From Pseudothermotoga sp. (GTDB lineage: Bacteria > Thermotogota > Thermotogae > Thermotogales > DSM-5069), in contig JANXCS010000007.1 in NCBI GenBank assembly GCA_025060105.1, positions 52,159 to 116,158 of the forward strand: a stretch of 64,000 nucleotides of DNA, in the 5' to 3' direction. How positions within the stretch are numbered: position 1 is the first letter of the stretch; each line of letters starts with the position of its first letter. A program made the position numbers and the translations under genes. Positions 1 to 9,098 of this stretch are shown piece by piece. Below the pieces are notes generated by a model. The model ran no database searches. It saw only the letters and a list, made by a program, of their open reading frames with translations, and was not told where the DNA came from.

Positions 1-166
1 CTCTTTGACCAATTACTTGTTCATGCCAACAAGATTTTTCCCGTTTGAGTGTCGTCTCACGAGACAGTTATGAAGAAACCTTGATTTAAATATAACATTG
101 AAATCGTCAAACGATCATGAGAGAAAATATATTGTGTTCGAGCAAACATGATAGAATCTAGAGCAC

Positions 167-195
167 TTGATAGGTTGAACAAGTTGATGTATAAT
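167..195 (+). promoter_or_regulatory. Promoter of the tRNA-Thr gene
   Basis: The -35 element TTGATA (167-172) and a perfect -10 TATAAT (190-195) are separated by 17 bp. Transcription would start near 202, about 14 bases before the tRNA. A perfect -10 with optimal spacing is usual for stable RNA genes. Confidence 0.8.
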
Positions 196-215
196 GAAAA
201 ACAGTGAATGTGTGA

Positions 216-291
216 GCCAGCGTAGCTCAGCAGGCAGAGCGGCGCACTCGTAATGCGCAGGTCGGGGGTTCGAATCCCTTCGCTGGCTCCA
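216..291 (+). tRNA. tRNA-Thr (anticodon CGT), CCA encoded
   Basis: This 76-nt cloverleaf reads ACG threonine codons. The acceptor arms GCCAGCG (216-222) and CGCTGGC (281-287) pair perfectly, followed by discriminator T and an encoded CCA. The anticodon stem GCGCA/TGCGC encloses the loop CTCGTAA with anticodon CGT. The T-loop TTCGAAT is canonical; its stem has two G-U pairs at the outer end. A T-rich stretch follows. The gene stands immediately before tilS, a tRNA-modification gene. Confidence 0.95.
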
Positions 292-341
292 TTTTTATTT
301 TTGGGTGGTGTAGAGAGATTCTCGATCCACTTGAGTTCAAA

Positions 342-1640
342 GTGCTTAGGTTCATCGAAGATCTTCAGTTGATCTCTCCAAGCCAAAGTGTTCTCGTTGC
401 TCTCTCCGGTGGCATTGACTCGGTGAGCCTCCTCAACGTTTTGCTTCAGATCCATAAAAAACTCAAATTTCGTGTTTTTGCAGCTCACTTGAACCACATG
501 TTGAGACATTCAGCAACAAGAGATGAAAATTTTGTTAAGGATCTGTGCCGAGACCTAAACATCGAACTGTACGTTGAAAGAGTGAACGTTATCGACTTCT
601 GCAGAGAGAATGGATTGGGTATAGAAGAGGGAGCAAGAAAGCTGAGATATGAGTTCTTAGAAAGGGCAAAAAATGCATTACATTGCGATGTAATAGCACT
701 TGCTCACAATTTGAACGATCTTGTAGAAACGATCATCCATAGGATGGCCCGAGGGACAGGCCCGACGGGGTTGGTGTGTATGAAGCCAAAAACTGATGAT
801 AGAATAAGGCCGTTTCTTTACATAAAGAGATCCGAGATTGAGAGTTACGCTAAGAGGAGAAATCTGAATTACGTTGAGGATGAGACCAACTTGGACATCA
901 AATACACGAGGAATTACATTCGCCATCAAGTTATACCTATGCTGAGAAAGATCAATCCATCAATAGAGGAAGCCCTTTTTCAACTACACCTTTCGTGCTT
1001 GATGCTCGAAGAACATGTAGAACGCTTCATCGAAAGGCAGAGAACGATTGAATCGGATCGAAGAATAATTTTTTCGATTCGAGAGCTGGACATGTTTCAA
1101 ATTATCGAATTGATCAAACGAGCCACTGAAAAATTCGGTGAAAGGCTCGAGTTCGAACACGTGAGACAGTTTTTGCAACACCTGCACGATTCATCGTGGA
1201 CGTTGAGATTGAGTAAAAAACTATGGTTGGAAAAAAGCTTCGAGCTCGTGTGTGTGGAAAAAGAACACACCAAGATTGAATCGATGGACATAACACACCC
1301 AGGCTTATACGATTTCAACGGCTGGTTGTTCAAGGTCAGCGAGGATGTGGAAAGTGAACTCTTTGCCTTTGTAAAGCTACCAATTCTTTTGAGAACTAGG
1401 AAGCAGGGAGATAGAATAGAATCGAAAAAACTCAAGGATCTGTTGATCGAAGCACGGATTCCTAGTTTTCTGAGGAATGAAATGCCCTTGGTGTTTGAAG
1501 ATGATATAATTCTTTGGGTACCTTACGTGTACGTTGACGAAAGGTTGAAAAACAGAATAAAAAACGATAATTTTGCCATTCTCAATCTTCTGAATGATCC
1601 GATGCGGTTTATACTTGAATTGAGAAAGGAGGCAGGATGA
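342..1640 (+). CDS. tilS: tRNA(Ile)-lysidine synthase TilS
   Basis: TilS attaches lysine to C34 of the CAU-anticodon tRNA-Ile, using ATP, so that it reads AUA codons. The 432-aa product has the PP-loop ATPase signature SGGIDS at residues 22-27 and the family region AHNLNDLVET...RGTG near residues 125-145. In many TilS proteins this reads AHHxDDQxET, so the middle is divergent. The C-terminal part matches the usual length and contains the RKQGDR segment of the tRNA-binding region. The start is a GTG at 342; no ATG or TTG lies upstream in frame and the Shine-Dalgarno is weak, so the exact start is less sure. The gene ends one base before ftsH begins. Confidence 0.93.
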   Translation: MLRFIEDLQLISPSQSVLVALSGGIDSVSLLNVLLQIHKKLKFRVFAAHLNHMLRHSATRDENFVKDLCRDLNIELYVERVNVIDFCRENGLGIEEGARKLRYEFLERAKNALHCDVIALAHNLNDLVETIIHRMARGTGPTGLVCMKPKTDDRIRPFLYIKRSEIESYAKRRNLNYVEDETNLDIKYTRNYIRHQVIPMLRKINPSIEEALFQLHLSCLMLEEHVERFIERQRTIESDRRIIFSIRELDMFQIIELIKRATEKFGERLEFEHVRQFLQHLHDSSWTLRLSKKLWLEKSFELVCVEKEHTKIESMDITHPGLYDFNGWLFKVSEDVESELFAFVKLPILLRTRKQGDRIESKKLKDLLIEARIPSFLRNEMPLVFEDDIILWVPYVYVDERLKNRIKNDNFAILNLLNDPMRFILELRKEAG

Positions 1641-1641
1641 T

Positions 1642-3522
1642 TTGAACGGAAGTAGACCGAACTACATCTCACTCATTTTCGCAGCACTCGTCATACTATC
1701 GATCTTTTGGCTTGTTCGTTCACTCTATAGCCCCAGCACCGGTGTGTCGAAGATGAGTTTCAGTGATTTCATACAAATAGTCGAAACAGATCCAGGTCGC
1801 ATCGCAGAAGTTGTTGTCAGAGACGACGGAACAATTAGAGTTATATCCAAACGTGGCGAGTATTACGAAATCTATGCTCCGTGGTTCTCACAAGATTCCC
1901 AGACTATAAAGATGCTGAGTGAGAAAGGCATACGCGTTACAGGTGAGAAAGGCCTGAGCAGTTCGTTCTGGATCAACGTTATAGGAAACGTCCTGTTCAT
2001 AGGATTTTTGCTGTTCATGTTTTTCTTCATGATGAGAGCGATCTCTGGACGAAACAACCAAGCCTTCACATTCACACGGAGCAGAGCACAGATGGTGAGG
2101 CCAGGTCAACAACGCGTTACGTTCAACGATGTGGCTGGCGTTGACGAAGCCATCGAAGAGTTGAAAGAAACGGTACTGTTTTTGAAAGATCCAGGCCGTT
2201 TTGCACGCATAGGCGCGAGGATGCCGAAAGGCATCCTACTCGTTGGTCCTCCTGGCACCGGTAAAACGTTGCTCGCTAGAGCGGTCGCTGGAGAAGCGAA
2301 TGTTCCATTCTTCCACATAAGCGGTTCGGATTTCGTTGAATTGTTCGTCGGTGTAGGTGCAGCGCGTGTGCGAGATCTCTTTGCCCAGGCGAAAGCCAAT
2401 GCTCCTTGCATAGTGTTCATCGACGAAATAGACGCAGTTGGAAGACACAGAGGTGCGGGTCTCGGTGGCGGACACGATGAAAGAGAACAGACACTCAACC
2501 AACTTTTGGTTGAAATGGATGGTTTCGACATCAATCAAGGCATCGTGGTCATGGCCGCAACGAACAGGCCCGATATACTCGATCCAGCTTTGCTTAGACC
2601 TGGAAGGTTCGACAAAAAGGTCGTCTTGGATGTACCCGACGTTAAAGGAAGAGAAGCGATTCTGAAAATACACATCAGAAACAAACCACTCGCCGAGGAT
2701 GTGGACTTAAAGGTGCTCGCACAGAGAACCACCGGCTTTGTAGGGGCAGATCTTGAAAATCTAGTGAACGAAGCAGCACTTTTAGCAGCTAGGGCTGGCA
2801 GAGACAAGATCACCATGGCAGACTTTGAGGAAGCCATCGACAGAGTGATCGCTGGTCCAGCAAGAAAATCGCGTATAATCAGTCCCAGAGAGAAAAGGAT
2901 CGTGGCTTACCATGAAGTCGGGCACGCCATCGTTTCGAGTCTGCTACCCAACGCAGATCCAGTACACAGGATTTCCATCATTCCGAGAGGTTATCGTGCT
3001 TTAGGTTATACCTTACAACTCCCCGCTGAAGACAGATACATCGTCACGAAAAATGAGTTGCTCGATCAAATCACCGCACTCTTGGGTGGTCGAGCAGCAG
3101 AAGAGATCATCTTCAGTGAAATTTCAACTGGAGCTGCTTCAGACATCGAGCGAGCCACTGAGTTGGCAAGAAAGATGGTTTGCCAACTTGGCATGAGTGA
3201 GCGGCTTGGACCTCTAGTCTGGGGCAAGGCTGAGCAGGAGATCTTCTTGGGAAAGGAACTCACCAGGCTTAGAAATTACAGCGAAGAAGTCGCAAGCGAA
3301 ATAGACGAAGAAGTGAAGAGGATCGTTACTGGATGCTATGAAAGGGCAAAACAAATGTTGATGGAGCACAGAAAACAACTCGACGAACTTGCAGAACTTT
3401 TGCTTGAGAGAGAAGTCATAGAAGGTGAAGAACTCAGGAAAGTTTTGAAGAAGGAATTGAGTGAGGAAGTGATGAACGGTGAGAAACTTGGAACAGTTGC
3501 TCGGGATGGGAAAAACGGTTGA
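1642..3522 (+). CDS. ftsH: ATP-dependent zinc metalloprotease FtsH
   Basis: FtsH is the membrane-anchored AAA+ protease that degrades misassembled membrane proteins and regulatory proteins. The 626-aa protein has an N-terminal membrane segment (about residues 9-29), a small extracytoplasmic domain and a second membrane segment (about 112-132). Then come the AAA module with Walker A GPPGTGKT (about 202), Walker B FIDEID and the SRH ATNRPD...RPGRFD, and finally the zinc site HEVGH (about 424-428). The TTG start at 1642 follows the strong Shine-Dalgarno AGAAAGGAGG (1623-1632). An ATG at 1637 is out of frame and stops at once. The 3' end overlaps the next gene by 44 bp, which implies one transcript with tilS and the two genes downstream. 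Confidence 0.97.
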   Translation: MNGSRPNYISLIFAALVILSIFWLVRSLYSPSTGVSKMSFSDFIQIVETDPGRIAEVVVRDDGTIRVISKRGEYYEIYAPWFSQDSQTIKMLSEKGIRVTGEKGLSSSFWINVIGNVLFIGFLLFMFFFMMRAISGRNNQAFTFTRSRAQMVRPGQQRVTFNDVAGVDEAIEELKETVLFLKDPGRFARIGARMPKGILLVGPPGTGKTLLARAVAGEANVPFFHISGSDFVELFVGVGAARVRDLFAQAKANAPCIVFIDEIDAVGRHRGAGLGGGHDEREQTLNQLLVEMDGFDINQGIVVMAATNRPDILDPALLRPGRFDKKVVLDVPDVKGREAILKIHIRNKPLAEDVDLKVLAQRTTGFVGADLENLVNEAALLAARAGRDKITMADFEEAIDRVIAGPARKSRIISPREKRIVAYHEVGHAIVSSLLPNADPVHRISIIPRGYRALGYTLQLPAEDRYIVTKNELLDQITALLGGRAAEEIIFSEISTGAASDIERATELARKMVCQLGMSERLGPLVWGKAEQEIFLGKELTRLRNYSEEVASEIDEEVKRIVTGCYERAKQMLMEHRKQLDELAELLLEREVIEGEELRKVLKKELSEEVMNGEKLGTVARDGKNG

Positions 3523-3880
3523 ATTCACCATCGATGAGAGTTTAACGTGGCGTGAGGATCGGGAAATGGAAATGTTAGAGTTGGCGAGTACTTCTGGCCT
3601 TTGTGCCCATGTTTTTCACATTGCTTACGATTTGATTCAACCATTTCTGTCAGAGAGCGAAGTTTCTGTGGTGACCGAAGCGAATGTTAGGCACGTTGCG
3701 CCCATCAGAGTTGGAGAAACAGTCGCAATGGGTGTGAAGATCCTAGGAGTGACAGATAACAAGATCAAGATCCGCGGTGTTGTGATGAGAGGTGAGACAA
3801 AAATACTTGAAGTTGAATTTGTGAGGGCGGTCGTTTCAAGGAATTATCTCAGGAGGGCTGCCCTTGAGAAGACCACGTAA
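3479..3880 (+). CDS. Hotdog-fold thioesterase-like protein
   Basis: The 133-aa protein (124 aa if it starts at ATG 3506) has the length and pattern of single-domain hotdog thioesterases related to the fluoroacetyl-CoA thioesterase type. An early helix around LASTSGLCAHVFHIAYD is followed by the strand motif VVTEANVRHVAPIRVGETV, which is characteristic of that group. The likely reaction is hydrolysis of a small acyl-CoA in the cytoplasm; the substrate cannot be told. It overlaps ftsH by 44 bp and the radical SAM gene by 17 bp, so it is translationally coupled within the tilS-ftsH operon. Start choice between GTG 3479 and ATG 3506 is open. Confidence 0.75.
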   Translation: MRNLEQLLGMGKTVEFTIDESLTWREDREMEMLELASTSGLCAHVFHIAYDLIQPFLSESEVSVVTEANVRHVAPIRVGETVAMGVKILGVTDNKIKIRGVVMRGETKILEVEFVRAVVSRNYLRRAALEKTT

Positions 3881-5309
3881 CGCTAGGGACGTTAGGGAGC
3901 TTGGCAAGATCGATCTTCTCAGATCGAGTGAAAAACATATAGAAGAAATAGATTTGAAGGGCGATCTGATGGTCGCCCTTATTTTTCCAAACAACTATGA
4001 GATTGCTGTTTCAAATTTAGGATTCAACCTGGTATGGAAATACCTCAACCAGCTCGAGCATGTTCGTTGCGAACGGTTTTTCTTTGATGAAACCTTTGAA
4101 AGGTTTTACTCCTTAGATACCCGTACCCCCATAGATCAGTTCAGGATATGGGCCTTCACGTTCCACTTCGAAAACGATCTTACAAACATTTTAAAGTTGC
4201 TATTGAAGAAATCTGTACCACTCAGGAATGTTGATCGTTCAGAATCACACCCAGTTTTGTTGTTCGGTGGTTCTCTGTGCTACATAGACTTGCCTGTACT
4301 CAAACCGCTCGCCGACGTTGTCTTGCACGGAGACATCGAACCAATGTTGGAGGACTTGAACAGATCGATTTATCCAACCACTAGAGCTGAATTGATCGAG
4401 ATGTTTTCAAAATTCCCTTTTTCAACTGTGCCCATCTTGGGAAAGAGGTTCGAAAGAATCGCTTTATGTCAAGATCTTGACCGTTTTCCTCCGATTTCGC
4501 CGTTGATCCCAAAGCACAGTGAATTTGCCGATAAATTGTTGGTAGAGATAGAAAGAGGCTGTGTACATAGATGCAGTTATTGTATGATGGGGAGAGTAAA
4601 AAAACCCGCAAGATTTCTGAGCCTTAAGACAATCGAAAAAACGGTTGAAAAAAATCGATCGATCGGCTTGATCGCTTCAAACGTGACCGATTATCCATGG
4701 CTGGACGAACTTATAGACCTATTGGAGCAAAGAAGAGTTTCTGTGTCGGTTTCTTCACTGAGAATAGACCGATTGAGCGAAAAATTTTTGAAATTTTTGA
4801 GAAAACATCAAAGAAGTCTCACAGTAGCTATAGAAAGCGCAAGTGAGAGGATCAGAAATATGCTGAAGAAGAATTTAACCGACTCTCAAATAGAAAAAGC
4901 TCTATCTTCAGCAAAAGACGTTGGTTTCGAAGAACTGAAGATGTACTTCATGTTCGGTTTCGACGAAGAAACTGAAGACGACCTGAAGGCTATCGGGGAT
5001 TTTGTACGACGTACACTCAAGTTTGGTTTTAAATCGATAAAGCTTTCTATAAATCCATTCGTACCGAAACGAGGAACTGAACTTGAAAATAGACGAATGC
5101 AAGATGAGAAAACTCTGCGCGAAAAAATGAGGATCATCTCTTCTTACTTGCCAAAACATATCAAGGCGCAGTTCGAAAGTCTTCGAGAGTGCAAATTCCA
5201 ATACATGGTGAACAACTTAGAAGAGGATTTGGCAAACGAAATTCTTGAAAGGATCCAAAACACAAAGCTCTTAGATGAAACTTTGTCTGATTTGATCGAA
5301 GCAGTATAA
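3864..5309 (+). CDS. Radical SAM protein with B12-binding-like N-terminus (YgiQ/TIGR03960-like)
   Basis: The 481-aa protein carries the 4Fe-4S/SAM-binding motif C-x3-C-x2-C as CVHRCSYC at about residues 234-241, in a standard radical SAM barrel (later segments SLRIDRL and MYFMFGFDEETEDDL). The first 180 residues look like the Rossmann-type domain that precedes radical SAM barrels in B12-dependent relatives, but I do not see the DxHxxG cobalamin signature, so cofactor binding is doubtful. The TTG start at 3864 has the Shine-Dalgarno CAGGAGGG (3851-3858). It is the last gene of the tilS-ftsH operon. The reaction is unknown; a role in RNA or cofactor modification would fit the family but is inference. 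Confidence 0.8.
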   Translation: MRRPRNARDVRELGKIDLLRSSEKHIEEIDLKGDLMVALIFPNNYEIAVSNLGFNLVWKYLNQLEHVRCERFFFDETFERFYSLDTRTPIDQFRIWAFTFHFENDLTNILKLLLKKSVPLRNVDRSESHPVLLFGGSLCYIDLPVLKPLADVVLHGDIEPMLEDLNRSIYPTTRAELIEMFSKFPFSTVPILGKRFERIALCQDLDRFPPISPLIPKHSEFADKLLVEIERGCVHRCSYCMMGRVKKPARFLSLKTIEKTVEKNRSIGLIASNVTDYPWLDELIDLLEQRRVSVSVSSLRIDRLSEKFLKFLRKHQRSLTVAIESASERIRNMLKKNLTDSQIEKALSSAKDVGFEELKMYFMFGFDEETEDDLKAIGDFVRRTLKFGFKSIKLSINPFVPKRGTELENRRMQDEKTLREKMRIISSYLPKHIKAQFESLRECKFQYMVNNLEEDLANEILERIQNTKLLDETLSDLIEAV

Positions 5310-5310
5310 T
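5282..5310 (+). promoter_or_regulatory. Possible promoter of the tandem TetR gene
   Basis: A perfect -10 TATAAT at 5305-5310 overlaps the stop codon of the upstream radical SAM gene. The -35 match (TTTGTC, 5282-5287, 17-bp spacing) is weak. It would give a leader of about 30 nt ahead of the regulator. Confidence 0.4.
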
Positions 5311-5345
5311 GAATGTGAAAACTGATTCACAAGACAGGGGGAAGA

Positions 5346-6545
5346 ATTCTGAGGAGAAATCCAAAACGCTCCGATGGTAAGAAAACTTTTTCCAATCTTC
5401 TTAAGTCCGCGTGTGAACTCTTTGCGACACATGGCTACCACGGAGTATCTGTTCCGATGATTTCGAAAAAAGCCGGTGTGAAACCTTCCACATTTTATCA
5501 GTACTTCAACGACAAAGAGGCGATCTATGAAAAATTGATTTCAGATGCGTTCAATTTGTTCACTGAGTACCTGGGGAAAGTCAATGATTCAAATGCTCAA
5601 AGTATCGTTGAAAGTTTCATTCGATCTTATGTGGCATTTTTTTCGAACCACACTCAATATTTTCGCATCCTACATGAAGCAGTGTACCTCAAAAAAAACG
5701 TCCACAAGAAACTCGAATCCATTCTCAGATCATGTGTCATCGAAAAGTTATTGCCAAAAGAAGATGAAAAGGAAGCTAAAGTCGTTACGTGGTTTGTCAC
5801 CGGTCCCATAAGGTTTGCAAGTATTTTCAAATCACTCAGAAAGGACAACTGCATTGAAGAATCTATGGTGGAAGACTTCATCGAATTCGCACTGAGTGGC
5901 ATAGATACCAACGACCATATACTCAATTTGCAAGTCTTTTCCGTGGATGTGAAACCTCTCGTTTTAGAAACAAACTCAACTAAAGCACGACTCCTTCAAG
6001 CGGCGGAGAAACTCTTTGGGAAGTACGGTTATCGAAAAACTATGATAAGCGACATCACAAAATCTGCCAGTGTTGCTGCTGGGACTTTCTATGTGTACTT
6101 TCCAAGCAAGGAAGCTATACTGGAGGAACTGGTGATGACAACCAACAGAAATTTGAGGCTCACTATTGCGAGCGTGATCAAGAATTTTCCTGACAGGCGT
6201 GACAGTGAAATAGCGGGTTACAACGCTTTTTTAAGGTTTTTTTTGAATCATTCGAACATGTACTTGATCGTCAGACAAGCTGAGTTCTTCAATCCAGATA
6301 TTTCCCGAGCTTATTATGAAAAGATCTTCAACAGCTATCTTCCACCACTGACCAAAGCGATTGAAGCTGGGATGTTCAAACCCTTTAAACCCGAGAATTT
6401 GGCGATAGCCCTCATGGGCATCGGACATTTCATGGGTGAAGATCTGGTTGTGTACAGTAAAACTTCGGCAGATGAGATCAACGATTATCTTTCCCTCCTC
6501 TCGGAATACCTGTTCAAAGGTGTCCTATCGCGAACAGCTACGTAG
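5346..6545 (+). CDS. Tandem TetR-family regulator (two TetR modules in one chain), probable ATT or CTG start
   Basis: The protein holds two complete TetR modules. The first helix-turn-helix spans residues 10-60 (ending KPSTFYQYFNDKEAIY) and the second about 212-262 (AAGTFYVYFPSKEAILEEL), each followed by a helical ligand-binding region. The first ATG (5457) would remove helices 1 and 2 of the first DNA-binding domain. The frame is open back to 5319, and the missing part (LLKSACELFATHGYHGVSV) is encoded there. No ATG, GTG or TTG exists in that stretch, so I place the start at ATT 5346 (alternative CTG 5349), behind the purine-rich AGGGGGAAG (5336-5344). It precedes the acyl-CoA/Liv cluster on the same strand with a 189-bp gap. 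TetR proteins near such genes often bind acyl-CoAs, so it is a likely local repressor. Confidence 0.75.
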   Translation: MLRRNPKRSDGKKTFSNLLKSACELFATHGYHGVSVPMISKKAGVKPSTFYQYFNDKEAIYEKLISDAFNLFTEYLGKVNDSNAQSIVESFIRSYVAFFSNHTQYFRILHEAVYLKKNVHKKLESILRSCVIEKLLPKEDEKEAKVVTWFVTGPIRFASIFKSLRKDNCIEESMVEDFIEFALSGIDTNDHILNLQVFSVDVKPLVLETNSTKARLLQAAEKLFGKYGYRKTMISDITKSASVAAGTFYVYFPSKEAILEELVMTTNRNLRLTIASVIKNFPDRRDSEIAGYNAFLRFFLNHSNMYLIVRQAEFFNPDISRAYYEKIFNSYLPPLTKAIEAGMFKPFKPENLAIALMGIGHFMGEDLVVYSKTSADEINDYLSLLSEYLFKGVLSRTAT

Positions 6546-6580
6546 AGTAAGAACAAGCAAGAAATAGAACAAGAGAGAAT

Positions 6581-6615
6581 TTGATCTTGAGTTGGTATTG
6601 ATCTTAAAATATCAA
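6581..6615. promoter_or_regulatory. Candidate TetR operator (repeated TTGATCTT and imperfect palindrome)
   Basis: The octamer TTGATCTT occurs at 6581-6588 and again at 6598-6605, 17 bp apart. The second copy is the left half of the 18-bp imperfect palindrome TTGATCTTAAAATATCAA (6598-6615), with seven of nine base pairs symmetric. It lies between the tandem TetR gene and the promoter-like sequence before the KAS III gene. Two spaced sites would suit a regulator with two DNA-binding domains, but this is inference. Confidence 0.35.
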
Positions 6616-6647
6616 CCATTGTTGTGATTATTTTCCACTTTTCAATG

Positions 6648-6677
6648 TTGCATTTTGGTTTCGAAAATTGATAATAT
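6648..6677 (+). promoter_or_regulatory. Possible promoter of the KAS III/CoA-transferase/Liv cluster
   Basis: A -35-like TTGCAT (6648-6653) is followed by GATAAT (6670-6675, 16-bp spacing) overlapping TAATAT (6672-6677, 18-bp spacing). The region 6546-6734 is AT-rich and is the only sizeable gap before the long co-oriented gene run, so a promoter is expected here. Confidence 0.45.
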
Positions 6678-6734
6678 AGTTGATGAATCAGATGTCAGAT
6701 TGAATAGTGGTTCACCTTACGGGGAGGGAATAGA

Positions 6735-7766
6735 TTGCGAGATCACGTTGGCATAGCAGGGATAGGAACATACCTTCCAAGAAGATACGTCACCGCGAGA
6801 GAATTGGCTTCCTCCATCGGCATAGATGAAAAAATCATCGTAGAAAAATTCGGTTTAAAGGGAAAATATCTGCCAACAGAAGAGGACACAACGAGTTTCA
6901 TGGGGATCATGGCCGCGAAAAAAGCCTTAGAAAATGCGCACACAAATCCTGAGGAAGTGGATATTGTCATTTGGAACGGGGCTCAGCACAAAGACTATCC
7001 TTGCTGGCTTGCTTGCACAAAGGTGGCGCACGAGATCGGTGCTAAAAAAGCCTGGGCGTTCGACATGGAGGCAATGTGTGGCTCGATGATAGTGGGACTT
7101 CAAGTAGCAAGATCGCTCATGCTAGTCGAAAAGAATGTAAATACAACCTTGCTGGTGAGTGGTTATCGAAATGTAGACCTTGTTAACTACGCTCACAGGC
7201 CAACTTCTTTCATGTTTGACATCGCTGCCAGCGGAGCCGCAGTGGTGCTCAAGAAAAATTACGGCAAAAATGTACTACTAGGTATCTCCAACGTAGTAGA
7301 TGGTTCTTTCGCCGAGGACTGTATCGTGCCGGTGGGAGGTACAAAGAAATGGCCAATGAGACCAGAAGATCTAAACGACTATTATTTTCACCTCACAGAC
7401 TCAGACACTTTCAAGGAAAGATTGGGCAATGTTACTCTGAAGAACTTTTATTATGTCATAGACGATGCCTTAAAGAAGAGCGGTTTTTCAAGAAAAGATA
7501 TATCTTACCTTGCAATACTTCATTTTAAGCGCTCGGCTCACATGGAAGTACTCAATGAACTTGGTTTGAGAGAAGAACAATCTTTCTACCTTGAAGATTA
7601 CGGTCACATGGGGCAGAACGATCAAATTTTTTCCCTCGAGGAGGGTTTGAGGAGAGGAAAAGTAAAAGACGGTGACATAGTGGTACTTGTGGGCGCAGGT
7701 GTTGGTTGGACCTGGAACGCCGCAGTGATTAGGTGGGGAAAAGCTAGAGAACCGATGAGTTGGTGA
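6735..7766 (+). CDS. KAS III-like (FabH/HMG-CoA-synthase-fold) enzyme
   Basis: The 343-aa protein has the thiolase-fold layout of beta-ketoacyl-ACP synthase III. The active-site cysteine is in MEAMCGSM (Cys115). A histidine is kept at the FabH His position (ILHFKRS, His263). The FabH GNTSAAS asparagine is replaced in DYGHMGQND by His291, with Asp296 close by. The altered triad argues against ordinary fatty-acid initiation and for acyl transfer, Claisen condensation or thiolytic cleavage on another substrate. The TTG start at 6735 follows GGGGAGGG (6721-6728). The next gene, a CoA-transferase, begins 6 bp after the stop. It could act on the CoA ester made by that transferase. Confidence 0.8.
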   Translation: MRDHVGIAGIGTYLPRRYVTARELASSIGIDEKIIVEKFGLKGKYLPTEEDTTSFMGIMAAKKALENAHTNPEEVDIVIWNGAQHKDYPCWLACTKVAHEIGAKKAWAFDMEAMCGSMIVGLQVARSLMLVEKNVNTTLLVSGYRNVDLVNYAHRPTSFMFDIAASGAAVVLKKNYGKNVLLGISNVVDGSFAEDCIVPVGGTKKWPMRPEDLNDYYFHLTDSDTFKERLGNVTLKNFYYVIDDALKKSGFSRKDISYLAILHFKRSAHMEVLNELGLREEQSFYLEDYGHMGQNDQIFSLEEGLRRGKVKDGDIVVLVGAGVGWTWNAAVIRWGKAREPMSW

Positions 7767-7772
7767 GGGGGA

Positions 7773-9080
7773 ATGAACATGAAATGGAAAGAGGTGTATG
7801 CGAAAAAACTTGTCGATATCGAGACAGTCTTGAGCCTTGTTCAATCCAATCAAACCATAGTTGTGGGTATGACACCTATGGAACCGAAGGTTTTTCTTCG
7901 AAATCTACATAAAATTGCAGATAAAGTCGAGAACGTTACGGTGTTCACTTGCCTGAACATGGAAAATTATCCTTTTTACATGAATAAAGAATACAACAAA
8001 AACTTTCAAAATGCATCGTGGTACTTTGGCGGTTCAAACAGAGAGGCTGTGAAGAACGGCTATGGTACCGTAACGTACGTTCCTAACAACCTTCACCAAG
8101 CAGGGACAAACCTCATAGAAAGCAGAGAGATCGATCTCTTCGTTGGCGTTGCATCTCCAATGGATAAGAACGGTTTCTTTACACTATCAGCCTCCGTTGT
8201 TTATGAAAAAGATGTGATTGAGAAAGCAAAGAGAGTAGTCTTGGAGGTCAATCCCAAAGCTCCCAGAACACACGGTGACACACAAGTGCATGTTAATGAT
8301 GTAGATTGTATCGTTGAAGTCGATTACGATTTACCAGAAGTAGAGCTAGTTGAGCCTACCGATGTAGAAGCAAAGATTGCAGAGCATGTGAGCCAACTCA
8401 TTGAAGATGGTTCAACGATTCAAATTGGCATCGGTGGTATACCCAACGCCGTTGCAAAGCTGCTCTCAAGTAAGAAAGATCTCGGAGTTCACACGGAGAT
8501 GCTGACCGAGTCCATGATAGATCTCTTCGAATTGGGGGTGATAACGAACAAGAGAAAGACCCTGTGGAACGGTAAGTTCGTCTGCACTTTCGCCTTCGGC
8601 ACCAAAAGACTTTACAGCTTTGTGGATGACAACCCTTCCGTCATGTTCCTGCGCGGCAGATATGTGAACGATCCTTATGTGATCGCACAGAACGAGAAAA
8701 TGGTGAGCATTAACACTGCACTCATGGTTGATCTGACTGGAAATGTGTGTTCTGAGGCCCTGGGGACGCAACATTACAGTGGTACAGGTGGCCAACTCGA
8801 CACCCACCGTGGAGCAGTGAAGAGCAAAGGTGGTAAGGGTATCATCGCTTTGAGATCCACTGCCAAGAACGGAACCGTTTCCACGATCGTGCCACTGCTG
8901 CCACAAGGTTCTCCCATCACGGTTCCCAGGCAAGAGCTCGACTACGTTGTGACTGAATGGGGTGTGGCACACGTTAGGGGAAAGACCATCAGAGAAAGGA
9001 CCTTAGCACTGATTTCTATAGCACATCCGAATTTCAGGAATGCTCTCATTTCCGAAGCGAAGAAATTGGACTTAATCTGA
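7773..9080 (+). CDS. Acetyl-CoA hydrolase/transferase family CoA-transferase
   Basis: The 435-aa protein matches the family of 4-hydroxybutyrate, butyryl-CoA and succinyl-CoA:acetate CoA-transferases, which move CoA between carboxylates through a glutamyl-CoA intermediate. Recognisable segments are IQIGIGGIPNAV, the HTEMLTESMIDL region that holds the catalytic glutamate in this family, SGTGGQLDTHRGA, and the C-terminal VTEWGVAHVRGKTIRER. Length is normal. The ATG at 7773 has a GAGGGGG Shine-Dalgarno. Its position between a KAS III-like enzyme and an importer suggests that it activates the imported acid as a CoA ester using acetyl-CoA. The actual substrate cannot be read from sequence. Confidence 0.88.
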   Translation: MNMKWKEVYAKKLVDIETVLSLVQSNQTIVVGMTPMEPKVFLRNLHKIADKVENVTVFTCLNMENYPFYMNKEYNKNFQNASWYFGGSNREAVKNGYGTVTYVPNNLHQAGTNLIESREIDLFVGVASPMDKNGFFTLSASVVYEKDVIEKAKRVVLEVNPKAPRTHGDTQVHVNDVDCIVEVDYDLPEVELVEPTDVEAKIAEHVSQLIEDGSTIQIGIGGIPNAVAKLLSSKKDLGVHTEMLTESMIDLFELGVITNKRKTLWNGKFVCTFAFGTKRLYSFVDDNPSVMFLRGRYVNDPYVIAQNEKMVSINTALMVDLTGNVCSEALGTQHYSGTGGQLDTHRGAVKSKGGKGIIALRSTAKNGTVSTIVPLLPQGSPITVPRQELDYVVTEWGVAHVRGKTIRERTLALISIAHPNFRNALISEAKKLDLI

Positions 9081-9098
9081 AAGAAAGGGGTGAGTTGG

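Noticed and set aside
1..48. Short open frame from the window start to a TGA at 46-48, possibly the tail of an upstream gene
   Set aside because: Only 15 codons are visible and no motif can be recognised, so it cannot be told from chance.
39..82. Small inverted repeat GTCTC/GAGAC near 50-66 as a terminator of an upstream gene
   Set aside because: The loop would be only two bases and no T-tract follows.
57..509. 150-codon frame on the minus strand
   Set aside because: It runs antisense through the tRNA-Thr gene (the GIRTPDLRIT-type segment is the usual false translation of a tRNA) and into tilS.
5346..6545. Tandem TetR gene as two genes joined by a frameshift or sequencing error
   Set aside because: One uninterrupted frame covers both modules with a natural linker, and no stop or start signals lie between them.
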